A DNA stretch of 64,000 bases from a bacterium (GCA_024743115.1 JANSXC010000012.1:62001-126000); one strand, 5' to 3'; numbered from the stretch's first letter, positions 26,837 through 35,939 are shown. The notes: generated by a model not told the origin, from the letters alone. Numbers and translations: made by a program.

Positions 26837-27451
26837 ATGAGTCTGAAGGTCTGGGCCCTCAAGACCGGCGAGCTGAAGCCACTCAGCCGCCCTGGGCTGC
26901 TGCTCTTCACGGCCCGATGCGCGATGCGCGTCGAGCCATGGGCGCCTCCAGGTTGTCGATCCCTCTGGGACCGCGGACTCGCGCGAATCGTCGAAGCAGC
27001 CTGCGGCAACCCGATCGACCAACTCAGCCTCGAGCCCCTTGCAGCTGCCATCTCGAACAGTGGCGCCAGGGCATACTATGATCGGGAGTCGACCGACGAA
27101 GCTCTCGGCAGATGCCACAACCACGCAACGCAGACCCTGCAACGCGGGGTGGAAGCCGTGGCCAGCGACGAGCTGAAGCTGCTGAAGAAGATGGTTCTCG
27201 ATGCGGCGAAGTTCTCTGCATCGATTCCTGCGGTGCTCGCGCACGATGGCCGCGTCTCGGCACCCGATGGCGAAGACCCGGTCGACTTCGCCTGCATCCC
27301 GATGTGGCGCGTCATCAAAGCGGATGTGGCGGCTGTCGCGGAGCACACTTCGCAGGTCGTGAGTGCAAACGATCCGATAGAGGCACTTCGAGAGTGCGCC
27401 GATCCGTGGCTGGGTAGCAGGCCTGCTTGGACAGCGATCGCGGCCCGATAA
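26837..27451 (+). CDS. unknown soluble protein
   Basis: About 204 residues from ATG at 26837, whose ribosome-binding site is weak; the frame is open further upstream. The sequence is helical, with LLLFTARCAMRVEPWAP near the start and a variable middle. No signal peptide, TM helix or catalytic motif is visible. The opening segment and spacing of helices faintly recall Imm5-type immunity proteins, but no toxin gene is nearby and I do not assign that. Its codon use is a little less GC-extreme than its neighbours, so it may be a more recent arrival. Confidence 0.5.
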   Translation: MSLKVWALKTGELKPLSRPGLLLFTARCAMRVEPWAPPGCRSLWDRGLARIVEAACGNPIDQLSLEPLAAAISNSGARAYYDRESTDEALGRCHNHATQTLQRGVEAVASDELKLLKKMVLDAAKFSASIPAVLAHDGRVSAPDGEDPVDFACIPMWRVIKADVAAVAEHTSQVVSANDPIEALRECADPWLGSRPAWTAIAAR

Positions 27452-27505
27452 GAGCGGCAGGCAGACCATGCGTGGCCCTGGCAGCCGTCCGCGAGATCGA
27501 TCGGC

Positions 27506-28447
27506 TCAGCCCAGCAGGCCGTGATCGTCGCCACGCACGGGCTGCCGCGACAACCCCGAGAGGTCGAAGTCGGCGAGCAGATCCGCGGGCCGACACTCCG
27601 CACCGCACTCGCGCAGGCCGCAGAGGAACGCAAGGTGGCCGACGAGTCGCTCGGCCGCCACCCCCTGCTGGCGGAACCAGCGCAGCGAGGTGTCGCCGTG
27701 GCGCTTCGCGAGACGGCGACCGTCCGCGCCGACGACGAGTGGCACGTGCAGGAACGTCGGCGGCGTGAGACCGAGCGCTTCGTAGAGCAGTAGCTGGCGC
27801 GGCGTGCTCGGCAGCAGGTCGTCGGCGCGCAGCACCACGGTCACCCCCAGCGCCGCGGCGTCAACGACGACGGCGAGCTGGTAGGCCGGGCCGCCGTCGC
27901 GTTTCTGCACGACGAAGTCGCCAGCGACGTGACCGGGTCGCGCGCCGAGGAACGCGTCTTCGAACGGGGCGGCATCAACGTCGACGCGAAAACGCAGCGC
28001 CGGGTCGCGTCCGGTCGCGGCCCGCGCGGCATCGAGGTCGGCGAACCTCCCGCGGCATGTGCCCGGGTATACGGGCCCGTCGTCAGCGCCTTCATGCGGC
28101 GCCGACGCGGCGGCCTCGACCTCCTTGCGCGTGCAGACACAGGGGTAGGCCAGGCCGCGCGCGAGCAGTTCATCCGCCGCCGCCGTGTAGTGTTCGAGTC
28201 GATCGCTCTGCAACACCGGCTCGCCATCCCAGTCGAGCCCGAGCCACGCCAGGTCGTCGAGAACCTGCTCCCCGGCCCCCGCCTTCACGCGCGGACCATC
28301 GATGTCTTCGATCCGGAGCAGTAGAGTCCCGCCGCGCGCGCGCACCGACAACCACGCGAGCAGGAACGAGCGCGCGTTGCCGAGGTGCAGAGCCCCCGTC
28401 GGGCTCGGCGCCAGCCTGCCGATCACAGAACCTTCAGCCGATGTCAT
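27506..28447 (-). CDS. gluQ: glutamyl-Q tRNA(Asp) synthetase
   Basis: 313 residues. It is a truncated glutamyl-tRNA-synthetase paralogue (catalytic domain only) that attaches glutamate to queuosine-34 of tRNA-Asp. The class I signature is RLAPSPTGALHLGNARSF (HLGN for HIGH), and the KMSKS-like loop is RRLAKRHGD. The family's zinc site is present as CVC near residue 103 and YPGTCRG about 20 residues later. It lacks an anticodon-binding domain, as expected for GluQ. Its ATG at 28447 overlaps the start of the divergent rsgA gene by 7 bases. A GTG at 28426, with GAAGG just before it, would remove the overlap and gives MIGRLAPSPTG, so that start is equally likely. Confidence 0.95.
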   Translation of the reverse strand: MTSAEGSVIGRLAPSPTGALHLGNARSFLLAWLSVRARGGTLLLRIEDIDGPRVKAGAGEQVLDDLAWLGLDWDGEPVLQSDRLEHYTAAADELLARGLAYPCVCTRKEVEAAASAPHEGADDGPVYPGTCRGRFADLDAARAATGRDPALRFRVDVDAAPFEDAFLGARPGHVAGDFVVQKRDGGPAYQLAVVVDAAALGVTVVLRADDLLPSTPRQLLLYEALGLTPPTFLHVPLVVGADGRRLAKRHGDTSLRWFRQQGVAAERLVGHLAFLCGLRECGAECRPADLLADFDLSGLSRQPVRGDDHGLLG

Positions 28448-29379
28448 TGCCGCCGAACTCCACGGGCCTCGTTCTACGCGTCGACGCCAAGGTCTGCCAC
28501 GTCGAGATCGCGGGCACGACTCGGCAGCTGCCGCTCGCGGGCAAACTGTTCGAGCATCGCACGCACGAAAAGCGCCCCGTCGCGGTCGGGGACCTGGTCC
28601 GACTCGACGCCACGGGCGAGGCCATCGACGAGGTGATGCCGCGGACGACGCAGCTCCACCGGCGCGCCGCGGGCGAAGGCGCCCCCCGCCGGCAGGTGAT
28701 CGCCGCCAACATCACGCACGCGTTCGTGATCGGCAGCGGCAAACAACCGCCGTTCCAGTTCGACCTCGTGGATAGCGTGCTCGCAGCCGCAGCGCGCGAG
28801 AAGATCGCCGCGACGCTCGTGCTGACGAAGTACGACGTCAAACCCAGGAAGGTCGACGAGATTGCGGCGATCTACGAAGGCATCGGCGTCCCGGTCCTGC
28901 GCACGAGCACCGAACCGGGCAAGGAAACCCCCGAGTCGCTCGATCGGCTGCGCGAACTGCTGCACGGCAACCGCAGCGTCTTCACCGGCCCGTCGGGCGC
29001 GGGCAAGTCGACGCTGCTCAACTGGCTCATGCCCGGCCTCGATCTGCGCGTCGGCTCGCTGAGTCGCATCCGCCAGGGCAAGCACACCACCTCGCACACC
29101 GAACTCATCGCGCTACCCGGCGGCGGCCACGTGCTCGACACGCCGGGCGTCCGCAACTTCGGCCTGTATCACGTCGGCCAACAGGAACTGCAGTTCCTGT
29201 TCCCCGAGATCGGCTCGCGCCTGGAGCAGTGCGAGTACCGCAACTGCCGCCACGTCGGCGAACAGGGCTGCGCGGTGCGCGCCGCGGTCGACGCTGGCGA
29301 GATCGCGCAGACGCGCTACGAGTCGTATTGCACGCTGCTCGAGTCCGCGGTCGAGGACGACGCGGACTACGAAACCTAG
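28441..29379 (+). CDS. rsgA: ribosome small-subunit-dependent GTPase A
   Basis: 312 residues. RsgA is a late 30S-assembly GTPase. An OB-fold occupies about 1-85 (GLVLRVDAKVCHVEIAG). The GTPase domain is circularly permuted, with G4 VLTKYDV before G1 GPSGAGKSTLLNWL (about 181-194), switch-I TTS, then G3 DTPGVRNF. The C-terminal zinc site is CEYRNCRHVGEQGCAV with Cys, His and Cys ligands (about 265-280). The length is normal for the family. It is divergent from gluQ with overlapping start codons; the start is set by alignment of the OB-fold. Confidence 0.96.
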   Translation: MSLPPNSTGLVLRVDAKVCHVEIAGTTRQLPLAGKLFEHRTHEKRPVAVGDLVRLDATGEAIDEVMPRTTQLHRRAAGEGAPRRQVIAANITHAFVIGSGKQPPFQFDLVDSVLAAAAREKIAATLVLTKYDVKPRKVDEIAAIYEGIGVPVLRTSTEPGKETPESLDRLRELLHGNRSVFTGPSGAGKSTLLNWLMPGLDLRVGSLSRIRQGKHTTSHTELIALPGGGHVLDTPGVRNFGLYHVGQQELQFLFPEIGSRLEQCEYRNCRHVGEQGCAVRAAVDAGEIAQTRYESYCTLLESAVEDDADYET

Positions 29380-29391
29380 CGAACTGGCGCC

Positions 29392-31197
29392 CTACGGGCC
29401 GACCACGACCTTCGCCGCGGCGGACACGATCGCGCCGAGCACGTTCACGGAGTCGAGCACCAGCCATTGGTGGAAGAGCTCGAAGCCGAGGAACGTCGCG
29501 GAGTTCGGGACCCCGACGGGCACCGCGGCCGCACCGGCCGCGTCCGTCATCACGAAATGCGTGATCTCGGCGGCAACCTGCAACTCGCAGCCGGGTGCGT
29601 TCGGCAACGGCACGGGCAACGGGTTGCCGCCCCACGACCGATGCGAGAAGCCGGACGTCAGAGCTGCCAGGGTCGACACCGGCGCGCTCTCGACCTGCAC
29701 CTGGTAGGTCGTTCCGAGCCGGGGTTGGCCGCTGCGGCCGATCGCGGGCACGAGCGCCTCGGGACAGAGCAGACGCCAAGGCACGCGCTGGATCTGCGAC
29801 GGCACCCAGGCTCCACCAGCAGATGGGCGAACGAACGTCGACGAACGCGCGCCGAGGGTCGACTCGGGCACGAAGACGTTTTGCGCCGAGAGATCGACGG
29901 CGACGAAGAACCTTCCCGGCATCGCGGTAGGGCTCGCAAACGTGGCACGGTACCAACCGGGCGTGGCGCCGACCGCGAGCGTGGTCGAGGCCACGGGTGT
30001 CTGCCCCACGAGCGGATAGATGCGCGCTGCCACGACTGCGGGGTTGCCCGTCGAGGATGCGGTGTAGATCTCGAAGGCAGCCAGCTCCGTCACCTGCGAG
30101 AAGCTGCCGACAACGACCGCGAGCTCGCTCGGAATCACCTGACCGGTCAGCCCGCTGGCAGTCGGGTTGCTTTCCTGGCACGTCACCAGGGCCGTTCGCG
30201 AACTGTCGCAACCCGAACCGAACGACTCGAATGATGGCTCGAGGCCGTACTCCCAGGTGTCGAGCGACACTTGCGAGTTCGAGCTGCTCACGAGAACCCG
30301 GTCACGCGCGGGGTCGTAGACCATGGCGTGGCCGTCGCGGGAACCGGGGACCGGGCCCGGCGTGAACGGCTCGGACCAACTGGCCCCATCCCACTCCCAC
30401 AGGTCGCCGAATGGCAACGCTCCACCCGAGCCACCGAACAACACACTGCGGGTCCGCCCGGCGTGGAACGCCATCGCCGCACCATTGCGCGCGGCCGGCC
30501 CCGACGTGGCCACCTGCTGCCAGGTCGCGCCGTTCCATTCCCAGGTGTCACCCAGCCTCGCGTTGGTCGGGAACGGCAGATAGCCACCGAACACCACGAC
30601 CCGATCGCGCACGGCGTCGTAACACATCGCATGTTCCCCGCGGGCCGGGCCGCCGCTCGCCACCTGAGTCCAGCCACCGCCCCGCCATTCCCACGTGTCG
30701 CCCAACGCGATCGCACTCCCGAGCGGCGCGAGATCCTGGCCACCGAACAACAGGATGCGCTGCCGCACGCTGTCGTAGACCATTCCGTGGCCGAGACGCG
30801 CAGTCGGGCCCGTCGTCGCTACCTGGGTCCAGCTGGTGCCGTCCCAGGTCCACGTATCCGACGGTGCGCCGACCCCACCGAAGAGCACGCTGTGACCGGC
30901 CACGGGATCGTAGGCCATCGCGCTGTAGCGACGATTCGAGGGTCCACTCAGGCTGACGATCTGCCACTGGTTGCCGTTCCACTCGATCGTCGTCCCGATC
31001 GCCTGCAACAACCCGTCGATACCGCCGACCCGGACCGCGACCCCACGCGCCGTGTCGAGCGTCGCGGCGGCGTAGGCGCGATCGGCGCCCGGGCCGACCG
31101 GAATCCAGACCTGCGCGAGCACCGGGAACGTGACCATCGCGGCCACGAGAAGCCGAGCACCAGCGGCGCTCGCACGATCGTCGGGAAACATGTTCAT
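29392..31197 (-). CDS. secreted Kelch-repeat protein with C-terminal beta module
   Basis: 601 residues from ATG at 31197; reading further upstream gives Arg/Ser-rich nonsense overlapping other genes. The signal peptide ends near FPVLAQ (about 29). Residues about 45-285 hold about five Kelch units with a fixed phrase of the form 'YD..R.RV.LFGG ... TWEWNG..W..V...GP..R' (for example SVLFGGVGAPSDTWTWDG), which fold into a beta-propeller. Residues about 300-470 are a beta-rich linker domain starting FESFGSGCDS. The last 120 residues are the shared secreted C-terminal module (PRLGTTYQVQVESAP, APGCELQV, VGVPNSATFLGFELFHQWL). Surface-exposed function unknown. Confidence 0.85.
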   Translation of the reverse strand: MNMFPDDRASAAGARLLVAAMVTFPVLAQVWIPVGPGADRAYAAATLDTARGVAVRVGGIDGLLQAIGTTIEWNGNQWQIVSLSGPSNRRYSAMAYDPVAGHSVLFGGVGAPSDTWTWDGTSWTQVATTGPTARLGHGMVYDSVRQRILLFGGQDLAPLGSAIALGDTWEWRGGGWTQVASGGPARGEHAMCYDAVRDRVVVFGGYLPFPTNARLGDTWEWNGATWQQVATSGPAARNGAAMAFHAGRTRSVLFGGSGGALPFGDLWEWDGASWSEPFTPGPVPGSRDGHAMVYDPARDRVLVSSSNSQVSLDTWEYGLEPSFESFGSGCDSSRTALVTCQESNPTASGLTGQVIPSELAVVVGSFSQVTELAAFEIYTASSTGNPAVVAARIYPLVGQTPVASTTLAVGATPGWYRATFASPTAMPGRFFVAVDLSAQNVFVPESTLGARSSTFVRPSAGGAWVPSQIQRVPWRLLCPEALVPAIGRSGQPRLGTTYQVQVESAPVSTLAALTSGFSHRSWGGNPLPVPLPNAPGCELQVAAEITHFVMTDAAGAAAVPVGVPNSATFLGFELFHQWLVLDSVNVLGAIVSAAAKVVVGP

Positions 31198-31265
31198 CGT
31201 TCGGGTGGGTTCGCCCACGAGGGAGAGCGCGCCCCCAGCGTGCCAGCGCACAGGATTTCTGCGCG

Positions 31266-31619
31266 CTACACGTCGAACGTGAGGTACTTGTAACCCCAAC
31301 TCAGCAACAACAGCAGCACACCACCGACGACCCATCGAGCAAAGTGAATCCGCACGACGAGGTCGACGAAGGACCGGCCGCGCACGAGACACAACGCCGC
31401 GTGCAGCCCGAGCAGCAGCCCGACGATCGCGATGGTCGCACCGAACGGCTGGGTGACGAACGCCTGGACGAGCGAGCCATGAACGACATGAGTCGCGGCG
31501 GTCGTGCAGCCGCAGGTCGGACACGGGATCCCGTGCGCGGCCGGCCAGCCGCAGGGATCCATACCGAGCTGGGTATGCGTATCGAAGCCGCGGCCGTCGG
31601 CCTCGAGTGGCCACAGCAC
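31266..31619 (-). CDS. DUF2752 membrane protein, start codon unclear
   Basis: At least 117 residues. The DUF2752 signature is GIPCPTCGCTTAATHVVHG, followed by TM helices (FGATIAIVGLLLGLHAALCLV and VVGGVLLLLLSWGYKYL). The first canonical start is the GTG at 31619, which cuts off the family's expected first TM helix. In the same open frame upstream lies a good hydrophobic helix (RFVAGLFAAAATAAVVVLWP) with a plausible soluble leader, back to an ATC at 31754. No ATG, GTG or TTG occurs there. The real start may therefore be non-canonical, or a base is changed. It follows the next minus-strand gene closely (stop at 31775), so translational coupling is possible. Confidence 0.75.
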   Translation of the reverse strand: MLWPLEADGRGFDTHTQLGMDPCGWPAAHGIPCPTCGCTTAATHVVHGSLVQAFVTQPFGATIAIVGLLLGLHAALCLVRGRSFVDLVVRIHFARWVVGGVLLLLLSWGYKYLTFDV

Positions 31620-31774
31620 GACGACCGCGGCAGTCGCAGCCGCGGCAAAGAGTCCGGCTACGAAGCGATCCGCCCATGGGCCGACCGGCCCCGCAGCAAG
31701 CGGGACGGTGAACGGCGACCTCTTGGCCGCAGGCTCGTTCTGGGACGATTCGATCGGTGGTTGGCGAAGCGGGT

Positions 31775-32308
31775 CTACGAGAAGTCGTAGACGTACGCCA
31801 TCCCGTCCCGCCGCACGATCGCGTAGTCCATCTTTTCGAGCACGCGCAGTTCGTCGTTGCCGAGATCGAGACCCCGGATCGTCGGCTGCTGCATGATGAA
31901 GTACTTGCGCTGCGTGAGGTTGTTCTGCTCGTAGGCGCCGGGCTCGATCTGGCCGCCGATCTCGAACTGCACGGCGCCGCTGTAGAAGGCCCGGATCCGG
32001 GTCTGCTTGTCCTTGGCGCCGAGCTGCCGCAGCGCCTCGTCACCCGCCACGTCGACGAGTTCATGCGCGAACAGGATCTCGTTCGTATTGACCATCACGG
32101 TCGGCGTGCGGATCACTTCCTTCGTGCGCAAGGAAACCATCGTCGCGTCCTCGACCTGCAGGAACGTGCGCTGGTAGTCCTCGAGCATGTTCGTCAGACG
32201 CTTGTTCTTGCCGGCGAGTCGCCCCTTGATCAGGAACACCTCGGTGACGAACAGGTCTTCGACGAGCGTCGGGGTCGCGGTCGAGCCGCTCGGGTCGGGT
32301 TGATTCAT
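31775..32308 (-). CDS. conserved soluble protein of unknown function
   Basis: 177 residues with a predicted mixed fold. The segment DLFVTEVFLIKGRLAGKNKRLTN is followed by short beta strands, and it contains no signal peptide or TM helix. I do not recognise a family. Its start overlaps the stop of folC by 4 bases (ATGA), so it is co-translated with folC, and the DUF2752 gene follows 20-odd bases later. An acidic N-terminus (MNQPDPSGSTATPT) looks disordered. Nothing suggests an enzymatic role. Confidence 0.7.
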   Translation of the reverse strand: MNQPDPSGSTATPTLVEDLFVTEVFLIKGRLAGKNKRLTNMLEDYQRTFLQVEDATMVSLRTKEVIRTPTVMVNTNEILFAHELVDVAGDEALRQLGAKDKQTRIRAFYSGAVQFEIGGQIEPGAYEQNNLTQRKYFIMQQPTIRGLDLGNDELRVLEKMDYAIVRRDGMAYVYDFS

Positions 32309-33690
32309 CGTGATCGGTCGTTGGCGGAGACGAGCTCGCGCACCTGACCGACGAGATAGAACGACCCGATCACCAACCGCGGGCCCGGGCGCTGGCGCAG
32401 TGCGCGCAGCCCCGACTCCATGTCGGCGACCGTCTCGCTCGCGAGCCCGCGCGTCGCGAAGAAGTTCGCGATGACCTCGGGATCCTCGCCGGGCGTGCCC
32501 ACGAGTCCGGTGACGAGGCAGCTATCGGCGAAATCGACCAGCCCACTCAAGCTCTCGCGCCAGCGCTTGCCAGCTGCTGCAGAACACAACACCGCGGGCC
32601 GGCGACCGGGCCAGCGCCGGCGGCACTCCGCGACGACGGCCTCGACCGAGCGTTCGGTATGCGCGCCGTCGAGCACGAGCACTTCGCCATCGGGCTCTTC
32701 GACGACCTCGAAGCGCCCGGGCAGCACGGGGCGCGGCGCGGGGGTCAGCGGCGGTTCGGCCGCCGGCATGAGTTCGTGAAGCACCGCGAGCGCGAGAGTC
32801 AGGGCCGGCAGCTCGAACGCGCTCGCTGCGGGCAGCACGACCGACCGCTCGACGCCACCCGGTAGCCGCACAGCGAATCGCGCGTCGATGCCGTCGAACT
32901 CGGGCTCGGAGAACGCGAAGTCCTCGCCGAGCACGAGCAGCCGGGCATCGACCGCCGCGGCGTGCGCGCGGATCGTCGCGAGCGCGTTCCCGGTCGCGCC
33001 GGTGAAACCGACACCACCCGGCCGGATCACCGGCGCCTTCTCTCCCGCAATCGCGACCTCGGTCTCACCGAGCACGTCGGTGTGCTCGAGTTCGATCATC
33101 GTGACCACGCTCGCCTCGACGGGTACCGCCGTCGTCGCATCGTGACGCCCGCCGAGCCCGACCTCGTAGATCGCGAGGTCGACCCCGTTGCGCGCGAACA
33201 CCCGCTCGGCCGCGGCGGTCATCGCCTCGAAGAACGTCGGCGGGCGCTCGAGCCCGGGGGTCGCGAGCACCGCGCGGAGTTCGGGCTCGAGCGCCGCCAC
33301 CGTCACGTCGTGGCCATCGAGCCGTACGCGTTCGAGCAGCGTGACGAGATGCGGCGACGAGTACACCCCCGTCGATCGACCGGCACCCCGCGCGAGCGCT
33401 TCGAGGAATGCGCACGTCGTGCCCTTGCCCTTGCTGCCGCCGACCTGGACCGCGCGCCCAGAAACGGGCCCTGCAGCCCCGCGCCCACCGACCGCATGCG
33501 CCAGGAGCGCCCGCATCGTCGTCAGATCCCACAACCTCGCATCGGGCCGCAACCGCTCGTAGTTCACGAGCTGGCTGAGCAGTGGTTCGAGTTGTGCCGC
33601 AGCGGAATCCAAGAAATCCGAAATCGCCCCCTGGGCGTAGCCTATGACCGCCGCAACACTATCGCCCTCCCCCCACGAGAGGTATCGCAT
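32305..33690 (-). CDS. folC: folylpolyglutamate synthase / dihydrofolate synthase
   Basis: About 461 residues. FolC adds glutamate to dihydropteroate and folates. The Mur-ligase ATP loop is VQVGGSKGKGTTCAFLEAL (about 92-110). The family phrase NYERLRPDARLWDLTTMRALL precedes it, and STGVYSSPHLVTLLERVRLDG and the GLGGRHDATTAV metal/ligand segment follow. The C-terminal Mur-ligase domain has VLVLDGAHTERSVEAV. The ATG at 33690 is the first plausible start and overlaps the divergent esterase start by 2 bases. No better start is evident, and the true N-terminus may be shorter. It heads a minus-strand operon with the unknown 177-residue protein. Confidence 0.93.
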   Translation of the reverse strand: MRYLSWGEGDSVAAVIGYAQGAISDFLDSAAAQLEPLLSQLVNYERLRPDARLWDLTTMRALLAHAVGGRGAAGPVSGRAVQVGGSKGKGTTCAFLEALARGAGRSTGVYSSPHLVTLLERVRLDGHDVTVAALEPELRAVLATPGLERPPTFFEAMTAAAERVFARNGVDLAIYEVGLGGRHDATTAVPVEASVVTMIELEHTDVLGETEVAIAGEKAPVIRPGGVGFTGATGNALATIRAHAAAVDARLLVLGEDFAFSEPEFDGIDARFAVRLPGGVERSVVLPAASAFELPALTLALAVLHELMPAAEPPLTPAPRPVLPGRFEVVEEPDGEVLVLDGAHTERSVEAVVAECRRRWPGRRPAVLCSAAAGKRWRESLSGLVDFADSCLVTGLVGTPGEDPEVIANFFATRGLASETVADMESGLRALRQRPGPRLVIGSFYLVGQVRELVSANDRSR

Positions 33691-34669
33691 GCGGCTCGCT
33701 CCCATCCTCGTTCTCACGCTGGCTCTGACATCCTGCCTCGCGCAGGGCCGCCGCTGGCGTGGTGAACCCCCGACCCTGTCGCACCTGACCCACCAGGAGG
33801 GCCGGTTCGACAGCCCCGCGGTCGGCCGCGAAATGCCCTACGGCGTCTACCTGCCCAAGGACTACGACGCCGACGAGCATGAGAACACGAAGTGGCCGCT
33901 CGTCATCTGGCTCCATGGCATGTGGGAGAACCACGAGCGTTTCCACGTTCGCGGCGGCGGCAAGGTGCTCGACAAGGCGGTCGGCGACGGCACGCTGCCG
34001 CCGTGCGTCTTCGTGCTCGCCAACGGCGGCCGCACGTCGATGTATGTGAATGGCGGCAAGGACCGCAACTACCAGGATCTGATCCAGAAGGACCTGATCG
34101 CCCACGTCGACAAGACCTTCCGCGTGAGCAAGCGCCGTGACGAGCGTGCGCTGATGGGCATCAGCATGGGTGGCATGGCCGCGATGCGAATCGCGTGGGC
34201 CCAGCCCGGGCTGTTCGGCACGCTCGCATGTCACAGCTCGGCCGTGTTCGTCGAGGACCCGAAGCAACTCGATCCGCGACTACTGCGGTTGTCCGGCCGC
34301 ATCGGGCTCGACGACGTGTTCGGCAACCCGATCGACGAGCAGCTGTGGCACGCCACCAACCCGCTGTGCATCGCCGCGAAGCTCGAGCCGAAGCAACTCG
34401 AAGGCCTGCGATTCTTCTTCGATGCCGGCACCTCCGATCGCTGGCAGTTCGGCCCGCCCAACCAGAAGCTCCACGAGGTGTTGAAGGGTCGCAAGGTCGA
34501 GCACACGTTCGAACTCGTGAAGGGCAGCGGCCACGCCTGGGGTGAGGGCGTCGAGGTGCGCCTCGTCGACTCGCTGCGCTTCGTCGGAGACTCGTTCCGC
34601 GCCGCCGCGACGGGCGGCGATGCCGCGGCGCCGAAGGGCGAAACGGTCGGCGGCAAGAAGGGCGGGTAG
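33689..34669 (+). CDS. esterase-family lipoprotein (putative alpha/beta hydrolase)
   Basis: 326 residues from ATG at 33689, with GAGAGG six bases upstream. The leader ends in a lipobox-like LTSC (about 13-16), so the protein is probably lipid-anchored. The esterase/PHB-depolymerase-like fold shows the strand-loop VIWLHGMWENH, the nucleophile elbow GISMGGMAA (about 155-163) and the catalytic His in KGSGHAWGEG near 286. An Asp in FFFDAGTSDRW probably completes the triad. It resembles the Esterase_D/feruloyl-esterase group. The substrate is unknown. Confidence 0.82.
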   Translation: MRLAPILVLTLALTSCLAQGRRWRGEPPTLSHLTHQEGRFDSPAVGREMPYGVYLPKDYDADEHENTKWPLVIWLHGMWENHERFHVRGGGKVLDKAVGDGTLPPCVFVLANGGRTSMYVNGGKDRNYQDLIQKDLIAHVDKTFRVSKRRDERALMGISMGGMAAMRIAWAQPGLFGTLACHSSAVFVEDPKQLDPRLLRLSGRIGLDDVFGNPIDEQLWHATNPLCIAAKLEPKQLEGLRFFFDAGTSDRWQFGPPNQKLHEVLKGRKVEHTFELVKGSGHAWGEGVEVRLVDSLRFVGDSFRAAATGGDAAAPKGETVGGKKGG

Positions 34670-34845
34670 CCCCCGAGCGCGGCATCCGGCAGCCGGCGCC
34701 GAGCGCCGCTGCCACCGACACCTCCGGGCCGCCGGGCGGACCTGGCGCTGGCCGCGAGGTCGATTTGGGACGTTCGCGGCCCGGATTTGCCTTCGAACGA
34801 CACAAACCCGCCGATGATGGGCACTAGTAGAAGAAGGAGCCCGTC

Positions 34846-35271
34846 ATGTACAGCCTCGAACACCGGATCCGCGTCTTCGTGTTCCAGGTGCTCGACTCCC
34901 GGGTCGAGTTCCTGTTGCTACGGCAGAAACCGCGCGACGAGTGGCCGCTCGGCCCCGTCATCGGCCCGATCACCCCGGGCGAACAGATCGAGCAGGCGGT
35001 CCGCCGCGAGGTCAAGGCCGAGACCGGCCTGCGCCAGCCGCTCCACCTGATCGAGCTGCTGGAACCGCAGAAAGAGCTGTTCGGCGACCTCGGGCTCGTC
35101 GAATGGCCCTACGCGTGGCAGGCCGGCACGCCGACGGCACCGGTCGATGAGCTGCACCCCGGCCCGACGGTCGGGGAGTTCTGCTGGCTCGGTTTCGAGG
35201 CCGCATTCCGCGAGCTCGAGAGCCCCGTAGATCGCGACGCCCTGGTCCGACTGCGGCTCACCTTGCAATAA
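34846..35271 (+). CDS. Nudix hydrolase
   Basis: 141 residues, with an AAGGAG Shine-Dalgarno six bases before the ATG. The Nudix box GPITPGEQIEQAVRREVKAE (then TGL) fits G-x5-E-x7-REUxEExGU, except that the first Glu of the EE pair is Ala; the second, the more important metal ligand, is kept. Substrate-specifying elements outside the box are not informative. Such enzymes hydrolyse nucleoside diphosphates linked to another group. The 176-base gap upstream contains GC-rich dyad sequence but no gene. Confidence 0.88.
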   Translation: MYSLEHRIRVFVFQVLDSRVEFLLLRQKPRDEWPLGPVIGPITPGEQIEQAVRREVKAETGLRQPLHLIELLEPQKELFGDLGLVEWPYAWQAGTPTAPVDELHPGPTVGEFCWLGFEAAFRELESPVDRDALVRLRLTLQ

Positions 35272-35376
35272 TCAGGCAACGAAAGAATGCCGCATCTCTT
35301 TCGGGGGGTACGTCGTATAGACACTCCCCCTCGAAGGCGCCCGGCGCCGCGCACCCCGCTCTTGCCGCACCCCCGC

Positions 35377-35784
35377 ATGTCCGAAGAAACGAAGAATCCC
35401 GCCGCTGAAGCCCAGACGGGCAACGATCAGAACGGCGAAGTCCAGGCCGACGGCCGGGTCCCCAGCTCGCAGATGCGCAGCTACGCGCTGCTGACGCCGG
35501 ACCTCAAGCAGCTCTACATGGGCTTCTACAAGGCCACCTACGGCAAGTCCCTGCTGTCGATCAAGGTGAAGGAGTTCGTCGCGATCGCGGCGGCGCTGAC
35601 GAGCGGCTGCAAGGGCTGCCTCGAAGGCCACCTCAAGAAGGCCAAGAAGGAAGGGGCCACGAGCGAGGAGATCGCCGAGGTCATCGCCATCACGCTCGGC
35701 GTCAACGCCGCGACGATCGTCGATCGCTCGGATATCGCCAACTACCACCTCGGCGGGTTGTTTGACAAACCGGCCGGCGAATAG
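35377..35784 (+). CDS. AhpD-like carboxymuconolactone decarboxylase family protein
   Basis: 135 residues. An acidic, low-complexity N-terminus (about 1-32) precedes an all-helical CMD domain. The peroxidase-type redox motif is CKGCLEGHLKKAKKEG (C-x2-C-x3-H, about 84-100), with the preceding conserved Glu in KEFVAIAAALTSG. AhpD-type proteins reduce peroxides via alkylhydroperoxide-reductase partners, but none is nearby. A perfect 9-bp hairpin covers the stop codon and probably ends transcription. Confidence 0.88.
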   Translation: MSEETKNPAAEAQTGNDQNGEVQADGRVPSSQMRSYALLTPDLKQLYMGFYKATYGKSLLSIKVKEFVAIAAALTSGCKGCLEGHLKKAKKEGATSEEIAEVIAITLGVNAATIVDRSDIANYHLGGLFDKPAGE

Positions 35785-35792
35785 CCGGCCGG
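35770..35792 (+). terminator. hairpin terminator of the AhpD-like gene
   Basis: Perfect 9-bp stem (CCGGCCGGC / GCCGGCCGG) with a five-base GAATA loop, directly around the TAG stop codon. It is followed by CCTTCTC, only a weak T tract. Termination is inferred from its shape and position. Confidence 0.55.
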
Positions 35793-35939
35793 CCTTCTCG
35801 CGCTCCGCGCCCAACCCGGCCGGCGAGCAGCCAGCAGGCGATCGCGAGCCCGGAACCGCCCACGAAGCAGATTTCCGACGCCCACAGCGCCGGGAAACCA
35901 AACCTGCCCGGCCGTTCCACCGTTATCCTGGGCGTGCTG

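Noticed and set aside
26837..27451. Imm5-type immunity protein
   Set aside because: Similarity is limited to a short opening stretch and no toxin gene is near; too weak to call.
31198..32064. N-terminal extension of the Kelch protein
   Set aside because: The extension is Arg/Ser-rich, overlaps the DUF2752 gene and the 177-residue gene, and lies upstream of a good signal peptide.
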